DNA of 45,296 nucleotides from Desulfuromusa sp. (GCA_027858895.1 JAQIBX010000015.1:1-45296), one strand, 5' to 3'; positions 31,565-41,497 are shown, counted from the first letter of the stretch. Numbers and translations: made by a program. Notes: generated from the sequence alone by a model not told the origin.

Positions 31565-31625
31565 AACCCCTCAATTCAGTAAAATCTCATTCAAACATTG
31601 GAAAAAATTAAAACGCAAAGTTGCC

Positions 31626-32654
31626 TCATTGTGATATCAAAATTGAGACTTCGCGCAACCGATCTAACTCGTTACCAACTGCCGTCACCAAACCCTTCAA
31701 TCCCTCACCTGTTACCGCTGAAACTGCAAATACCAAATAACCGAGAGATTCAAAACGCTCTGCCAACGGCGCAACGAGTTCACGAACTTCTGGAACATCG
31801 ATCTTTGTCAGCACAACAAGTTGCGGCTTGTCGGTCAAAGAATCATCATAGCGCTTCAGTTCAGCATTGATCATCTGAAAATTTTCAAATGGATCCCCTT
31901 CCTGCATGCAAGAAGTATCTACCAAATGGAGAAATAAATCGGTTCTCTCAACATGGCGTAGAAATCTGGTGCCAAGACCATGACCTTCGCTTGCCCCGGC
32001 AATTAAACCGGGGATATCGGCCATCACCATGGTTTTAAACCCGCCATAGGGAACAACGCCGAGATTAGGCACCAGGGTAGTAAAGGGATAATCGGCAATT
32101 TTTGGCTTAGCTGCAGATAATGACGAGATCAAGGTCGATTTACCGGCATTCGGCAATCCCACCAATCCAACATCTGCCAGCAATTTCAATTCCAGGCGTA
32201 AGGATTTAACTTCTCCTGCGATTCCTGGTTGAGCATGACGCGGAGCCCGATTGGTGCTGGTCGCAAAACGGGCATTTCCCCGGCCACCTTTTCCACCTGG
32301 TAGAAACAACAAAGGTTCTCCAACTTCAGTTAAATCAGCGAGCAGTTCATTAGTTTCATCATCATAGACCAGGGTTCCCTTCGGCATCCGCAGTACCAGA
32401 GATTCACCATTTTTACCATGTTTGGTTTTACCCAGACCGGGAGCTCCGTTCTTGGCCTTGCAATGATGTAGATAACGATAATCGAGTAAAGTTGAAAGTG
32501 AGTCATCAACAATAAAAGAGACACTACCACCATCACCACCATCACCACCATCCGGACCACCCTTGGGAATAAACTTCTCACGTAGAAAAGAGACACAGCC
32601 ACGCCCGCCATCTCCAGCCTTGACCTCGATCCTGACTTGATCAACAAACTTCAT
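31626..32654 (-). CDS. obgE: GTPase ObgE/CgtA
   Basis: MKFVDQVRIEVKAGDGGRGCVSFLREKFIPKGGPDGGDGGDGGSV, VGLVGLPNAGKSTLISSLSAAKPKIADYPFTT. Confidence 0.96.
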   Translation of the reverse strand: MKFVDQVRIEVKAGDGGRGCVSFLREKFIPKGGPDGGDGGDGGSVSFIVDDSLSTLLDYRYLHHCKAKNGAPGLGKTKHGKNGESLVLRMPKGTLVYDDETNELLADLTEVGEPLLFLPGGKGGRGNARFATSTNRAPRHAQPGIAGEVKSLRLELKLLADVGLVGLPNAGKSTLISSLSAAKPKIADYPFTTLVPNLGVVPYGGFKTMVMADIPGLIAGASEGHGLGTRFLRHVERTDLFLHLVDTSCMQEGDPFENFQMINAELKRYDDSLTDKPQLVVLTKIDVPEVRELVAPLAERFESLGYLVFAVSAVTGEGLKGLVTAVGNELDRLREVSILISQ

Positions 32655-32683
32655 ATAATCTTTCTGCCAGTTGTGCCTGAAAC

Positions 32684-32724
32684 AGAAGAACCCGGTGACC
32701 GCAATAGCGATACCGGGTTCTTCT
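32684..32724 (-). terminator. Long hairpin between rpmA and obgE (partial terminator or processing site)
   Basis: Perfect 13-bp arms AGAAGAACCCGGT/ACCGGGTTCTTCT, extended by ATCGC/GCGGT with one bulged C. Poor U-tract. Confidence 0.55.
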
Positions 32725-32747
32725 GAATTGTTTCATGACAAAACTGA

Positions 32748-33002
32748 TTATGCAGCGTAAACGCTGATATGCTTACGTCCTTGCGCCTTAGTTTCAAACT
32801 TGACGACTCCATCGATCGTCGCAAACAAGGTATAATCCTTGCCACAACCGACATTATTTCCGGGATGAAAAGTTGTTCCGCGCTGACGCACCAAAATGGA
32901 ACCGGAAGAAACTTGCTCACCACCAAAACGTTTGATGCCGAGCCGTTTACCCGCGCTGTCACGACCATTTCGGGTACTACCAGCAGCTTTCTTATGAGCC
33001 AT
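32748..33002 (-). CDS. rpmA: 50S ribosomal protein L27
   Basis: [52 protein letters not shown]. Confidence 0.97.
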   Translation of the reverse strand: MAHKKAAGSTRNGRDSAGKRLGIKRFGGEQVSSGSILVRQRGTTFHPGNNVGCGKDYTLFATIDGVVKFETKAQGRKHISVYAA

Positions 33003-33011
33003 GAGACCTCC

Positions 33012-33320
33012 TTAAACTTCGATTGCCGCGACCTTAAGTCGGGTTATGGGTTGACGGTGGCCGAATTTCTTACGACTACCTCCACGCCGCTTGGATTTAA
33101 AAACAAGAATTTTCTTGTCTTTTTCCTGGGCTACGATCCGTGCTTTAACCTTAGCACCTGGTACGAGAGGTGTTCCGAGTTTAACCTCTGCGCCACCGAC
33201 CATGAGGACTTGATCGAGTTCGATGGTATCACCCACCGCACCGTCGATCATTTCGACCTTAAACAGGTCGCCTTCGGAAACTTTATACTGTTTGCCTCCG
33301 GTCTTGATCACCGCATACAT
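33012..33320 (-). CDS. rplU: 50S ribosomal protein L21
   Basis: MYAVIKTGGKQYKVSEGDLFKVEMIDGAVGDTIELDQVLMVGG. Confidence 0.97.
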   Translation of the reverse strand: MYAVIKTGGKQYKVSEGDLFKVEMIDGAVGDTIELDQVLMVGGAEVKLGTPLVPGAKVKARIVAQEKDKKILVFKSKRRGGSRKKFGHRQPITRLKVAAIEV

Positions 33321-33386
33321 TGTTAATATTCTCCTATATCATAGAGCAAAAGCCACGAACACAGAAATTGTGCTGCAACAGCGAAT

Positions 33387-33414
33387 AATATATGGTCAAT
33401 TGTAAAATTGTCAA
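33387..33414 (-). promoter_or_regulatory. Candidate sigma70 promoter of rplU-rpmA (TTGACA-N16-TATATT)
   Basis: Consensus -35 and near-consensus -10 on the minus strand, about 65 bp upstream of the rplU ATG. Confidence 0.5.
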
Positions 33415-33493
33415 GATAAAGTTGAATTTACTGTTGAATCACAACAACCCGGACCGTACCTTGATGTGTACTTTTCAAAGACCTCTGTCAAAG

Positions 33494-33527
33494 CATAAAA
33501 AGACCCATCCGATAAAGATGAGCCTTT
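33494..33527 (-). terminator. Rho-independent terminator of the nuo operon
   Basis: Minus strand AAAGGCTCATC-TTTATCG-GATGGGTCTTT (11-bp stem with two G-U pairs) followed by TT, downstream of nuoN. Confidence 0.65.
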
Positions 33528-33554
33528 CTACAAATGGGTATTGGTCATATTCAG

Positions 33555-34973
33555 TTAAAGCAGGGAGACAACTGCTGCTTTGGCTGCCGCCAAAAGACTT
33601 TGTGGCAAAGAACCAATCAATATAATTGCGAGGATGAAAAAGGTTCCCATAATCTTTGCCCCAAAGGGGAGAATAATTACATCCTTCTCATCATCTGCAG
33701 CACAGTAAGCAGCTCTCGCCATTTTCAGGTAATAAAAGGCAGCCACCGCTGCATTCATCACTGCAATAATGACTAAAGCGTAGAAACCTTCGTGGATCGC
33801 CCCGGTAAAAATCATAAACTTACCAATAAATCCGATGGTGGGTGGTATACCCGCCATACCAAAAACTGAAACTAGCAGAGTTAAAGCCAGCAGTGGTGAC
33901 CGGCGCGATAACCCCTTAAGGTCATCAAAGGTAACATTTTGCCCCTCCGGGGCAATATTGTAGATGACATAAAACACGCCAAGGTTCATCAACAGATAAC
34001 CAACAACATAAAAGATAGCTGCTGCCATCCCCAATTCGGCGCCGGTCAAAATACCGAGCATGACATAGCCGGCATGAGCGATACTGGAATAGGCAAGCAA
34101 GCGCTTTAGATCTGTTTGCACCAAGGCACTAAAGTTGCCTAGAGTCATCGATAAAACTGCAATTGTAGCCAATACCCAAGTGACCTGTGAGACATCAAAA
34201 CCAGCAACTGCAACTAACCGCAGCAGCAACAATACGGCGCCAACCTTGGGAAGGGTTGCGACAAAGCTTGTGGTTTCATTCGCTGCCCCCTGATAAACAT
34301 CGGGGGTCCAGAAGTGCATGGGAAACATTGCTAGCTTATAGAAGAACGCAGTCATCACGAGAACCACTGCAATCACTGCTAAAGGCTGTGTAGCCACCAG
34401 TGCCGGCATTTTTTCTGCCAGTTCCACTAGATAGGTCGTGTGTGCCAGACCAAAAATATAACTCATCCCGTAGAGGGTCAGCCCGGTTGATACTGCCCCA
34501 AACAGAATATATTTAATTCCAGCCTCAACATGTATTCTGCCCTGACCGCAGCGGAAAGGGATAACAACATAGAGAGCAAAAGATGAAATCTCCAGGCTGA
34601 GCAAAATGGTCAATAATTCAACAGAACTGCTTAAAAACATTAATCCCAAGGCGCTTATTGCCAGAAACATATAGTATTCAGTATGTAATTTATCCTGAAT
34701 TCCAGTCAAACCACTGCCAAGGAAAAAAATCAGGAATAAACCAAAGACAATCACCACTTTGAACAGTTGAGACAGGGCATCGATCTGGTAAACATCATAA
34801 AACATCAGACCCTGAGTACCCATGCTGGCAAAGGTAACAATGACAGTGATTGCAGCAAGCACCAGACTAGTTGCCTGAACAGTGCCTGTGCGAAAGTTGC
34901 CCAAGGTCATGAAGAACAAGACCAGGACCGTTAGCATCAGGGCAATTTCTGGCAGAAAAATCGTGTTTAACAT
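33555..34973 (-). CDS. nuoN: NADH-quinone oxidoreductase subunit N
   Basis: LTILLSLEISSFALYVV, MFPMHFWTPDVYQGAANETTSFVATLPKVGAVLLLLRL. Confidence 0.93.
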   Translation of the reverse strand: MLNTIFLPEIALMLTVLVLFFMTLGNFRTGTVQATSLVLAAITVIVTFASMGTQGLMFYDVYQIDALSQLFKVVIVFGLFLIFFLGSGLTGIQDKLHTEYYMFLAISALGLMFLSSSVELLTILLSLEISSFALYVVIPFRCGQGRIHVEAGIKYILFGAVSTGLTLYGMSYIFGLAHTTYLVELAEKMPALVATQPLAVIAVVLVMTAFFYKLAMFPMHFWTPDVYQGAANETTSFVATLPKVGAVLLLLRLVAVAGFDVSQVTWVLATIAVLSMTLGNFSALVQTDLKRLLAYSSIAHAGYVMLGILTGAELGMAAAIFYVVGYLLMNLGVFYVIYNIAPEGQNVTFDDLKGLSRRSPLLALTLLVSVFGMAGIPPTIGFIGKFMIFTGAIHEGFYALVIIAVMNAAVAAFYYLKMARAAYCAADDEKDVIILPFGAKIMGTFFILAIILIGSLPQSLLAAAKAAVVSLL

Positions 34974-34992
34974 AAGTTGATCCGATTCTTAG

Positions 34993-36588
34993 TTAAAAGA
35001 GGTTCTTGATCCAAGTTCCTGCATTTTCCAGCAGGGCGTGACTCTCACCATTCTGTGCCGCTTCTGGCAGTATACTGCCAGCATCAATTTGATGAAGAAG
35101 GTGAGCCACCGTGCTATCCAGCATATCCAGTAAAGGGGTCGGGTGGAGACCGATCCAAAAAACAAAGATAGTCAAAAACCCCAGCTGAAAGATTTCCCGA
35201 TAATTACAATCGAACAGGATACGCTTGCGCTCTTCCGCATGCTCTCCATGTGGCACGTGACCATCGGAATCATCCCAGACCATTTTTTGCAGCAAGCGCA
35301 ACATGTAGGCAGCCGCTAAAACAGCTCCCAGAATTGAAACGGCGCCAACCAGTGGGTATTTATCGAAAGCACCAAAGAGCACCAGGAATTCGCTCACAAA
35401 ACTGTTGGTACCGGGGAAAGCGAGTGATGACAGTGAGAATATGCCCAAAAATGTAACGTAGATCGGCATAAACATCCCCAGCTTACTGTTATCTCCAATC
35501 TCACGGCTATGAGTGCGCTCATAAATAATACCAATCAGAATAAACAGAGCACCCGTTGTAACACCATGATTGAGCATCTGCAGCATGGCGCCTTTGATCC
35601 CAGCATCATTGAGTAGGAAAATTCCCAGGGTGACAAAACCCATATGTCCAACTGAAGAGTAGGCAATCAACTTTTTAATATCTGATTGGCCCAAGGCCAA
35701 ATAACCGCCAACGATAATACTGATTAGCGACATCCCGATCAGTAACGGCACAAAGTATAAGGTTGCTGCAGGTGCCATGGGTAGACAAAAGCGCAAGAAA
35801 CCGTAACCACCCATTTTCAACAAAATGCTGGCCAGAATAACCGATCCGGCAACCGGAGCTTCAACGTGGGCTGCGGGCAACCAGGTATGGAAAGGAAACA
35901 TTGGCATTTTGATGGCAAAGCCAATCGCACATGCCAGAAATATCCAGACTTGAAATGCAAAGCTGTAACTATGAGCCATCAACTCCGGGATGAAGAAGGT
36001 TCCGGTCGTGATATACATAGCAATGATGGCAACCAGCAGGAAGATACTACCGGTAAACGTGTAGAGAAAAAACTTGATCGCTGCATAATCTTTGCGTGCT
36101 CCACCCCAGATCGCGATGATCAGGTACATAGGAACCAGCATCCCCTCCCAGAAAATATAGAACAATACTGTATTCAGACTGACAAAAACCCCAAGCATAG
36201 CTGTTTCCATCAGCAGTGTAACGATGACGAATTCTTTCCAGCGGGTTTTGATGTAAGTCCAGGAACACAAAATACACAGGGGCATCACGAGGGTTGTGAG
36301 CAGCACCAGGAGAACACTGATTCCATCAACACCAAGGACAAAATCAAGATCTAACGCCGGGAACCAGTGACGCAACTCCGCAAATTGATATTTTGCTGTG
36401 GTTTGATCAAAACGGGTCCACAACGGTATTGAGATAAGGGCAGTCACCAAGGTGACTAGCAGGCCCCAGACCTTGAGTACCGTATCACCACGCAAAAACA
36501 TGGCCACAATCGCTCCGACCACCGGCAAAATCAGCAGCATCGATAAAATCGGATAATTTAGTGTATTAAGGATTAAATAGTTTTCCAT
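34993..36588 (-). CDS. nuoM: NADH-quinone oxidoreductase subunit M
   Basis: FYIFWEGMLVPMYLIIAIWGG, MPMFPFHTWLPAAHVEAPVAGSVILASILLKMGGYGFLRFCLPMAP. Confidence 0.95.
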   Translation of the reverse strand: MENYLILNTLNYPILSMLLILPVVGAIVAMFLRGDTVLKVWGLLVTLVTALISIPLWTRFDQTTAKYQFAELRHWFPALDLDFVLGVDGISVLLVLLTTLVMPLCILCSWTYIKTRWKEFVIVTLLMETAMLGVFVSLNTVLFYIFWEGMLVPMYLIIAIWGGARKDYAAIKFFLYTFTGSIFLLVAIIAMYITTGTFFIPELMAHSYSFAFQVWIFLACAIGFAIKMPMFPFHTWLPAAHVEAPVAGSVILASILLKMGGYGFLRFCLPMAPAATLYFVPLLIGMSLISIIVGGYLALGQSDIKKLIAYSSVGHMGFVTLGIFLLNDAGIKGAMLQMLNHGVTTGALFILIGIIYERTHSREIGDNSKLGMFMPIYVTFLGIFSLSSLAFPGTNSFVSEFLVLFGAFDKYPLVGAVSILGAVLAAAYMLRLLQKMVWDDSDGHVPHGEHAEERKRILFDCNYREIFQLGFLTIFVFWIGLHPTPLLDMLDSTVAHLLHQIDAGSILPEAAQNGESHALLENAGTWIKNLF

Positions 36589-36639
36589 GACTTCCTACTG
36601 TCTATGAGTAATTTACCAACCGTCAACCAGCAGACAGGG

Positions 36640-38406
36640 TCAGATCAGAACCACAACTATAAGCACAATGAATAACAGAGCCACTGCAGCACCAATGTAA
36701 TGCTGCAACTTCCCGGTTTGAAACTGCCGTACTTGTTCTCCACCCTTGACTACACCACGAGCGCTGCCATCAAGAGCCCAATCGATGCCTTCCCAGTCAA
36801 ACCAGGACAAGGCACGAGCCAAAGCCATAGTCAGGCGTAGACCAATATTCTGATAAATATTGCTGACCCATTCATTGGTTGCATTAACCGGTTTATTTGC
36901 GACCCACATGAACCAGACAGCACCGCGACGGTAGAACCAATCAAGATCAAGATTAGAAACATCGTGTGGCTTGAGATACTTGACCATGAGATAGAAACCC
37001 AGTCCGGTAAAGCCCATCAGATGAAACGTTTCGGCCAAATGGTAGCTGGTATAAGGGTGATATTGCACCGCGTAGGGCAACATGTCGTACAGATAATCGG
37101 GGTAAAAACCGAGGAAAATACACATAAAGGCCGCCATACCCATTGCAACCTGCATATTCCAATGGGCTTCTTTGGGCTTAAGACCACTATCCTTGGGACC
37201 AAAGAAGACATAATAAGGCAATTTAATCCCGACTGATAAGAAAGTACCAACCGCCGCCAGGAGCAACATACTCATAATGACCAGTTGGTGGTTATTGCCG
37301 GCCGCAGTGATAATCATCGATTTACTGATAAAACCACTCGTCAGAGGGAAGCCAGAGATCGCAATTCCACCGATAACAGTAAATATCATCGTAAATGGCA
37401 TATATTTGTATAAGCCGCCCAACTCAGTGAGTTTGGAGCGTCCCGTCATTTCCAGAACACTACCGATCCCCATGAACAGCAAGGCTTTATAAAGAATATG
37501 GGCATAGGCATGAGCACTGGCACCGTTAATTGCCATTTCAGTACCAATACCGACGGCGCAAACCATGTAACCGACCTGGCTGACAATGTGGTACGCCAAT
37601 ATACGCCGAGCGTCGTTTTCAATAACCGCGTAGAAAACCCCATACAAGGTCATAATGGCACCCATGATTGCCAAGGTTTCAAACCCGGCAAAACCACGAG
37701 CCAGGACATACACTGCAGTTTTTGTCGTAAAGGCACACATAAATACTGCACCAGTGACCGTGGCTTCAGGGTAAGCATCCGGAAGCCAGGCATGGATAGG
37801 TGGAACTGCCGCATTGAGCATGAAACCAATCATGATCAGATAATCGGCCAGCGTGGCGTGATCTACAGATATCCATTCAAAATTCAGATCACCAACATTC
37901 TGGTAGCGGAGAAAGATGCCACCAAGTAACACCAGCCCACCAAAAGTATGCACCAACAGGTAACGATAACCAGCATCAATAGAACGTTTCCGCTTGCGAT
38001 ACCAAATCAGGAAGACGGAGGCAAAAGCCATCAGCTCCCAGAAGATAAATACTGTCAAATAATCGCCAGCCAGCGTTGTTCCCAAAGAACCTGCGACATA
38101 TAGCCATGCGGCTACGTGCTGGCCACTCTCTTTGACATGGAGACCAAAAATACTTCCGATCAGTGCCATTAAGGTGAAAACATGGAGAAAGACCATCGTC
38201 AACTGGTCAACTCGTCCAAATTTCAGCTCAAACCCAAGCCACTCAACATTGCCGAAGGATTCTGGTAAAAACTTAATCTGGATAAAAGCCACCAGCGGTA
38301 CCAGGACCAACCAGATTTTTTGGACATTAAACTTCTTGGCTAAAGGCAAGAGCAGCGCACCAATAATGAACATGGTGGCTGGATGCATAAATATACTACT
38401 TGTCAT
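36640..38406 (-). CDS. MrpD/NuoL-like antiporter subunit with long C-terminal extension, complex I associated
   Basis: MTSSIFMHPATMFIIGALLLPLAKKF; VFIFWELMAFASVFLIWYRKRK; HAWLPDAYPEATVTGAVFMCAFTTKTAVYVLARGF; NuoL-like tail VRQFQTGKLQHYIGAAVALLFIVLIVVVLI. Confidence 0.85.
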   Translation of the reverse strand: MTSSIFMHPATMFIIGALLLPLAKKFNVQKIWLVLVPLVAFIQIKFLPESFGNVEWLGFELKFGRVDQLTMVFLHVFTLMALIGSIFGLHVKESGQHVAAWLYVAGSLGTTLAGDYLTVFIFWELMAFASVFLIWYRKRKRSIDAGYRYLLVHTFGGLVLLGGIFLRYQNVGDLNFEWISVDHATLADYLIMIGFMLNAAVPPIHAWLPDAYPEATVTGAVFMCAFTTKTAVYVLARGFAGFETLAIMGAIMTLYGVFYAVIENDARRILAYHIVSQVGYMVCAVGIGTEMAINGASAHAYAHILYKALLFMGIGSVLEMTGRSKLTELGGLYKYMPFTMIFTVIGGIAISGFPLTSGFISKSMIITAAGNNHQLVIMSMLLLAAVGTFLSVGIKLPYYVFFGPKDSGLKPKEAHWNMQVAMGMAAFMCIFLGFYPDYLYDMLPYAVQYHPYTSYHLAETFHLMGFTGLGFYLMVKYLKPHDVSNLDLDWFYRRGAVWFMWVANKPVNATNEWVSNIYQNIGLRLTMALARALSWFDWEGIDWALDGSARGVVKGGEQVRQFQTGKLQHYIGAAVALLFIVLIVVVLI

Positions 38407-38644
38407 AATGATCCTTGTCCCTCTCCAGCCAAACGTGCGATAGCCCTTTACAGAATACAATCATCGCCAAACACCCTACCAATCCAAACACGGCCCAGTA
38501 GCCGACCAGATGATCGCCCCAAAAATGACCATAAGAACGGTCGGCAAAGAAATCAAAGACCAGCGCAAAGGCTAAATAGGCCAAAAATAACCATTTCAGC
38601 AGACTTGGTCTTTCCCGCAAGTACGTTAGGAAATTTACAATCAT
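38396..38644 (-). CDS. 82-aa membrane protein of unknown function within the complex I operon
   Basis: Two predicted TMs (LLKWLFLAYLAFALVFDFF; VGYWAVFGLVGCLAMIVFC); start overlaps the previous stop (ATGA), end overlaps the next start. Confidence 0.75.
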   Translation of the reverse strand: MIVNFLTYLRERPSLLKWLFLAYLAFALVFDFFADRSYGHFWGDHLVGYWAVFGLVGCLAMIVFCKGLSHVWLERDKDHYDK

Positions 38645-40134
38645 GACTTCACCATTAGGTTAATGAGGTCCAGAAACAAGTTAGGATAAACACCAATCAA
38701 AACCGAGATTGCTCCAGTGATAACCAGCGGAATAACCATAAACATTATCAGCGGCTTACCCTCAAGACTGCTGGTTAGCCCTTCATCAGCAGGCAGTGGC
38801 TTGCCAAAAAAAGCCTTCAGGACAACCGGCACAAAATAACCTGCATTGAGTAAACTACTAATCAGCAAAACACTGAGTAAAATCCAGTTATGGATATCAA
38901 TCGTTCCCAAAGCCAGATACCACTTAGTAACAAAACCACCCACCGGAGGAACACCGATCATCCCCAGAGAAGCAAGCCCGAATGCCGCCATAGTCCAAGG
39001 CATTCTTTTGGCAAGCCCCCCCATTTCAGAGATATCCTTCTTTCCACTGGCAACAAAAATACAACCAGCGGCAAAGAACAGAGTGATTTTGGCGAATGCG
39101 TGGTTCGCAATATGAATCAGGCCACCAGTGATAGAATTCGGAGTCAGCATAGCCACGCCAAGAACAATATAAGACAGTTGGCTGACAGTTGAGTAAGCCA
39201 GTCTTGCTTTGAGATTGGTCTTGGTGAGCGCAATGACCGAAGCGGTCAAAATAGTAAATGAGACAAAATATGCGGTCAGTAAACCCAAGCCAGTCTCAGC
39301 CAGAATGTCGGTACCAAAAACCGACAACATGACACGACAAATGGAGAAGACACCGACCTTGACAACGACCACGGCATGCAGCAAAGCACTGACAGGAGTC
39401 GGTGCAACCATTGCGTCTGGCAGCCAGTTATGGAAAGGCATAATGCCAGCTTTTGCAAAGCCAAACAAACAGAGGACATAGGCGATACCGACGACAAAAC
39501 GATCTGCATCGGGCGGGAAAATACCGTGGGCAATACTGGCGGAGTTAAAATCAAGGGTCCCACAAAGGACATAGATGATCACCATAGCTGGCAGCAGGAA
39601 CGCTTTGGAGGTAAACATCAAATAAACGATGTATTTCTTAGCGCCAGCGTATCCTTCTTTGTCCTGATGATGCATAACCAGTGGATAGGTAAAAATTGAA
39701 ACTATTTCGTAGAACAAATACAGGGTAAACAGGTTGCCTGCAAAAGCGGCTCCCATCGCAGCACCAACCGAGACAGCATAACAGACATAAAATCGGGTCT
39801 GGGCATGCTCATCGAGCCCGCGCATATAACCAACACAATAGAGGCTGGCTAAGATCCAGAGGAAAGACGCCACCATGGCGAAAATCACCCCGAGTGGGTC
39901 CAGATTAAGCTTCACACTGACCCCTGGGTAGAGTTCAAACAAGGTATACTGAAGTTGATCCCCTCCCTGAATAACGGGCAGAAAAGTCAGAATTGAAACA
40001 AAAGTCAGGATCGCACCGATCGTAGACCAACTGTCACGCAAATTCGGCTTTTTCCCCGAAATCATGACAAGTAGAGCCGTAACCATTGGGATCAGCACTG
40101 TTATAATAATTTTGCTGGTGATAATTGTGTTCAT
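38641..40134 (-). CDS. MrpD-like antiporter subunit, complex I associated
   Basis: 497 aa; LYLFYEIVSIFTYPLVMHHQ, MPFHNWLPDAMVAPTPVSALLHAVVVVKVGVFSICRVM. Confidence 0.88.
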   Translation of the reverse strand: MNTIITSKIIITVLIPMVTALLVMISGKKPNLRDSWSTIGAILTFVSILTFLPVIQGGDQLQYTLFELYPGVSVKLNLDPLGVIFAMVASFLWILASLYCVGYMRGLDEHAQTRFYVCYAVSVGAAMGAAFAGNLFTLYLFYEIVSIFTYPLVMHHQDKEGYAGAKKYIVYLMFTSKAFLLPAMVIIYVLCGTLDFNSASIAHGIFPPDADRFVVGIAYVLCLFGFAKAGIMPFHNWLPDAMVAPTPVSALLHAVVVVKVGVFSICRVMLSVFGTDILAETGLGLLTAYFVSFTILTASVIALTKTNLKARLAYSTVSQLSYIVLGVAMLTPNSITGGLIHIANHAFAKITLFFAAGCIFVASGKKDISEMGGLAKRMPWTMAAFGLASLGMIGVPPVGGFVTKWYLALGTIDIHNWILLSVLLISSLLNAGYFVPVVLKAFFGKPLPADEGLTSSLEGKPLIMFMVIPLVITGAISVLIGVYPNLFLDLINLMVKS

Positions 40135-40218
40135 TGCATGTTCTTTCTCAAGTGGTGTGTCGTGCTAGCAGATCAACGTAACTGCTGTTACCAATTGCAA
40201 AACGTCAGACGAGCATTA

Positions 40219-40536
40219 TCACATTTTCATATCCTGAAGTTCTTCAGGATCTTCATTACGATACTTGCGGTACACCGCAATGATAATACTGACCACAATT
40301 GCCGCCTCTGCTGCGGCTATTCCCATAATGAACAAAACAAAAATCTGTCCAACCGCCGGGTTAGGTGCAACAAAGCTATTAAAAGCCATAAAATTTAAAG
40401 CAGCCCCATTGAGGATGAACTCGCTTGAAATCAGCATGCCAATCAAAGAGCGGTGCTGCATCATCCCGTATAAACCGATGACCAATAAAACAGCTGAAAT
40501 AATCAGATAGGTATTTAAATTGCCACTAATCATCAT
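40219..40536 (-). CDS. nuoK: NADH-quinone oxidoreductase subunit K
   Basis: NTYLIISAVLLVIGLYGMMQHRSLIGMLISSEFILNGAALNFMAF. Confidence 0.95.
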   Translation of the reverse strand: MMISGNLNTYLIISAVLLVIGLYGMMQHRSLIGMLISSEFILNGAALNFMAFNSFVAPNPAVGQIFVLFIMGIAAAEAAIVVSIIIAVYRKYRNEDPEELQDMKM

Positions 40537-41060
40537 GACGATTTTTCCTCCCGGCCGCCACGTGCCAGGATGATGGCACCAAGAATAGCTGTTAGCAATA
40601 GGACCGAAACCAATTCGAAGGCCATGCAGTACTGTAATAACAAGCTTTCACCGACAAACTCTATTGACATATCGCCCACCTTCTCTGTCGCCACAGTAAA
40701 CTCGGTTCGGGCAATCGTAGCGACAAACAAGGCGATAAAACCGGTCGAACAGGCGAGTAAAGCCAACGGCAGATTCCTGCCCGTCAGGTGTTTTGCTGCC
40801 AGCTGATCAGGGGTATTGCCTAGCATGACCCCAAGGACAATGATGATACACACGGCTCCAACATAAATCAGAATCTGCATCATCGCCAGAAAAGGGCTGC
40901 CAAGGTGAAAATAGAGGCCGGCAACACCAAACAATGTCGCCGCCAAACCCAGAACTGCATGCATAAGCAGCTTGGATCTGACTGCCATAATGCCGCCCGC
41001 AAAGGTCAAAATCACCAAAGCATAAAAGAGGACTTCGGCGATGTACTTATAAACGATCAT
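40533..41060 (-). CDS. nuoJ: NADH-quinone oxidoreductase subunit J
   Basis: FYALVILTFAGGIMAVRSKLLMHAVLGLAATLFGVAGLYFHLGSPFLAMMQILIYVGAVCIIIVLGVML. Confidence 0.93.
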   Translation of the reverse strand: MIVYKYIAEVLFYALVILTFAGGIMAVRSKLLMHAVLGLAATLFGVAGLYFHLGSPFLAMMQILIYVGAVCIIIVLGVMLGNTPDQLAAKHLTGRNLPLALLACSTGFIALFVATIARTEFTVATEKVGDMSIEFVGESLLLQYCMAFELVSVLLLTAILGAIILARGGREEKSS

Positions 41061-41497
41061 TCCCGTTCCTCCACTCTCTTTAAGAGGTCGTAGTGAAATT
41101 CTTCACGAGTAAAACCTGCGAGTTCATACTCGTTAGAGTAGTCGAGAGCATCAGTCGGGCAAACTTCAACACAAGCTCCGCACAAACTGCACTTGGTGAA
41201 GTTAAGGGTAAATATCGTCAGTGCTTTCCCCTTGACTCCTTCACGCTTCTCACCATCCAGAAAGATACAATCTGATGGACATTCGCGCATACAGCTTCCG
41301 CAAGTAATACACTTATGCGCACCAGTTTCTGCATCTTTAACCAGATCTATATGGCCACGATAGTTAGGGGTAACCACAAGCTTCTCGCGTGGATACTGGT
41401 AAGTAACAATCGGTGAGAACAGTGCCTTGATCGTGACTTTCAAGCCAAGGATAAGGCTCCATGCTCCCGTGAACAACTCTGAGAAATAGGACTTCAT
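41057..41497 (-). CDS. nuoI: NADH-quinone oxidoreductase subunit I (2x[4Fe-4S])
   Basis: CITCGSCMRECPSDC and CSLCGACVEVCPTDA. Confidence 0.94.
   Translation of the reverse strand: MKSYFSELFTGAWSLILGLKVTIKALFSPIVTYQYPREKLVVTPNYRGHIDLVKDAETGAHKCITCGSCMRECPSDCIFLDGEKREGVKGKALTIFTLNFTKCSLCGACVEVCPTDALDYSNEYELAGFTREEFHYDLLKRVEERE

Noticed and set aside
35866-36354. 162-aa plus-strand ORF within nuoM
   Set aside because: Antisense shadow rich in Q/H/N/D typical of reverse-complemented membrane-protein codons.
40137-40218. 82-bp gap between nuoK and the first MrpD-like gene with GTAAC-TGCT-GTTAC as an internal regulatory element
   Set aside because: Five-bp stem and no recognisable promoter; the gap is only slightly unusual for the operon.
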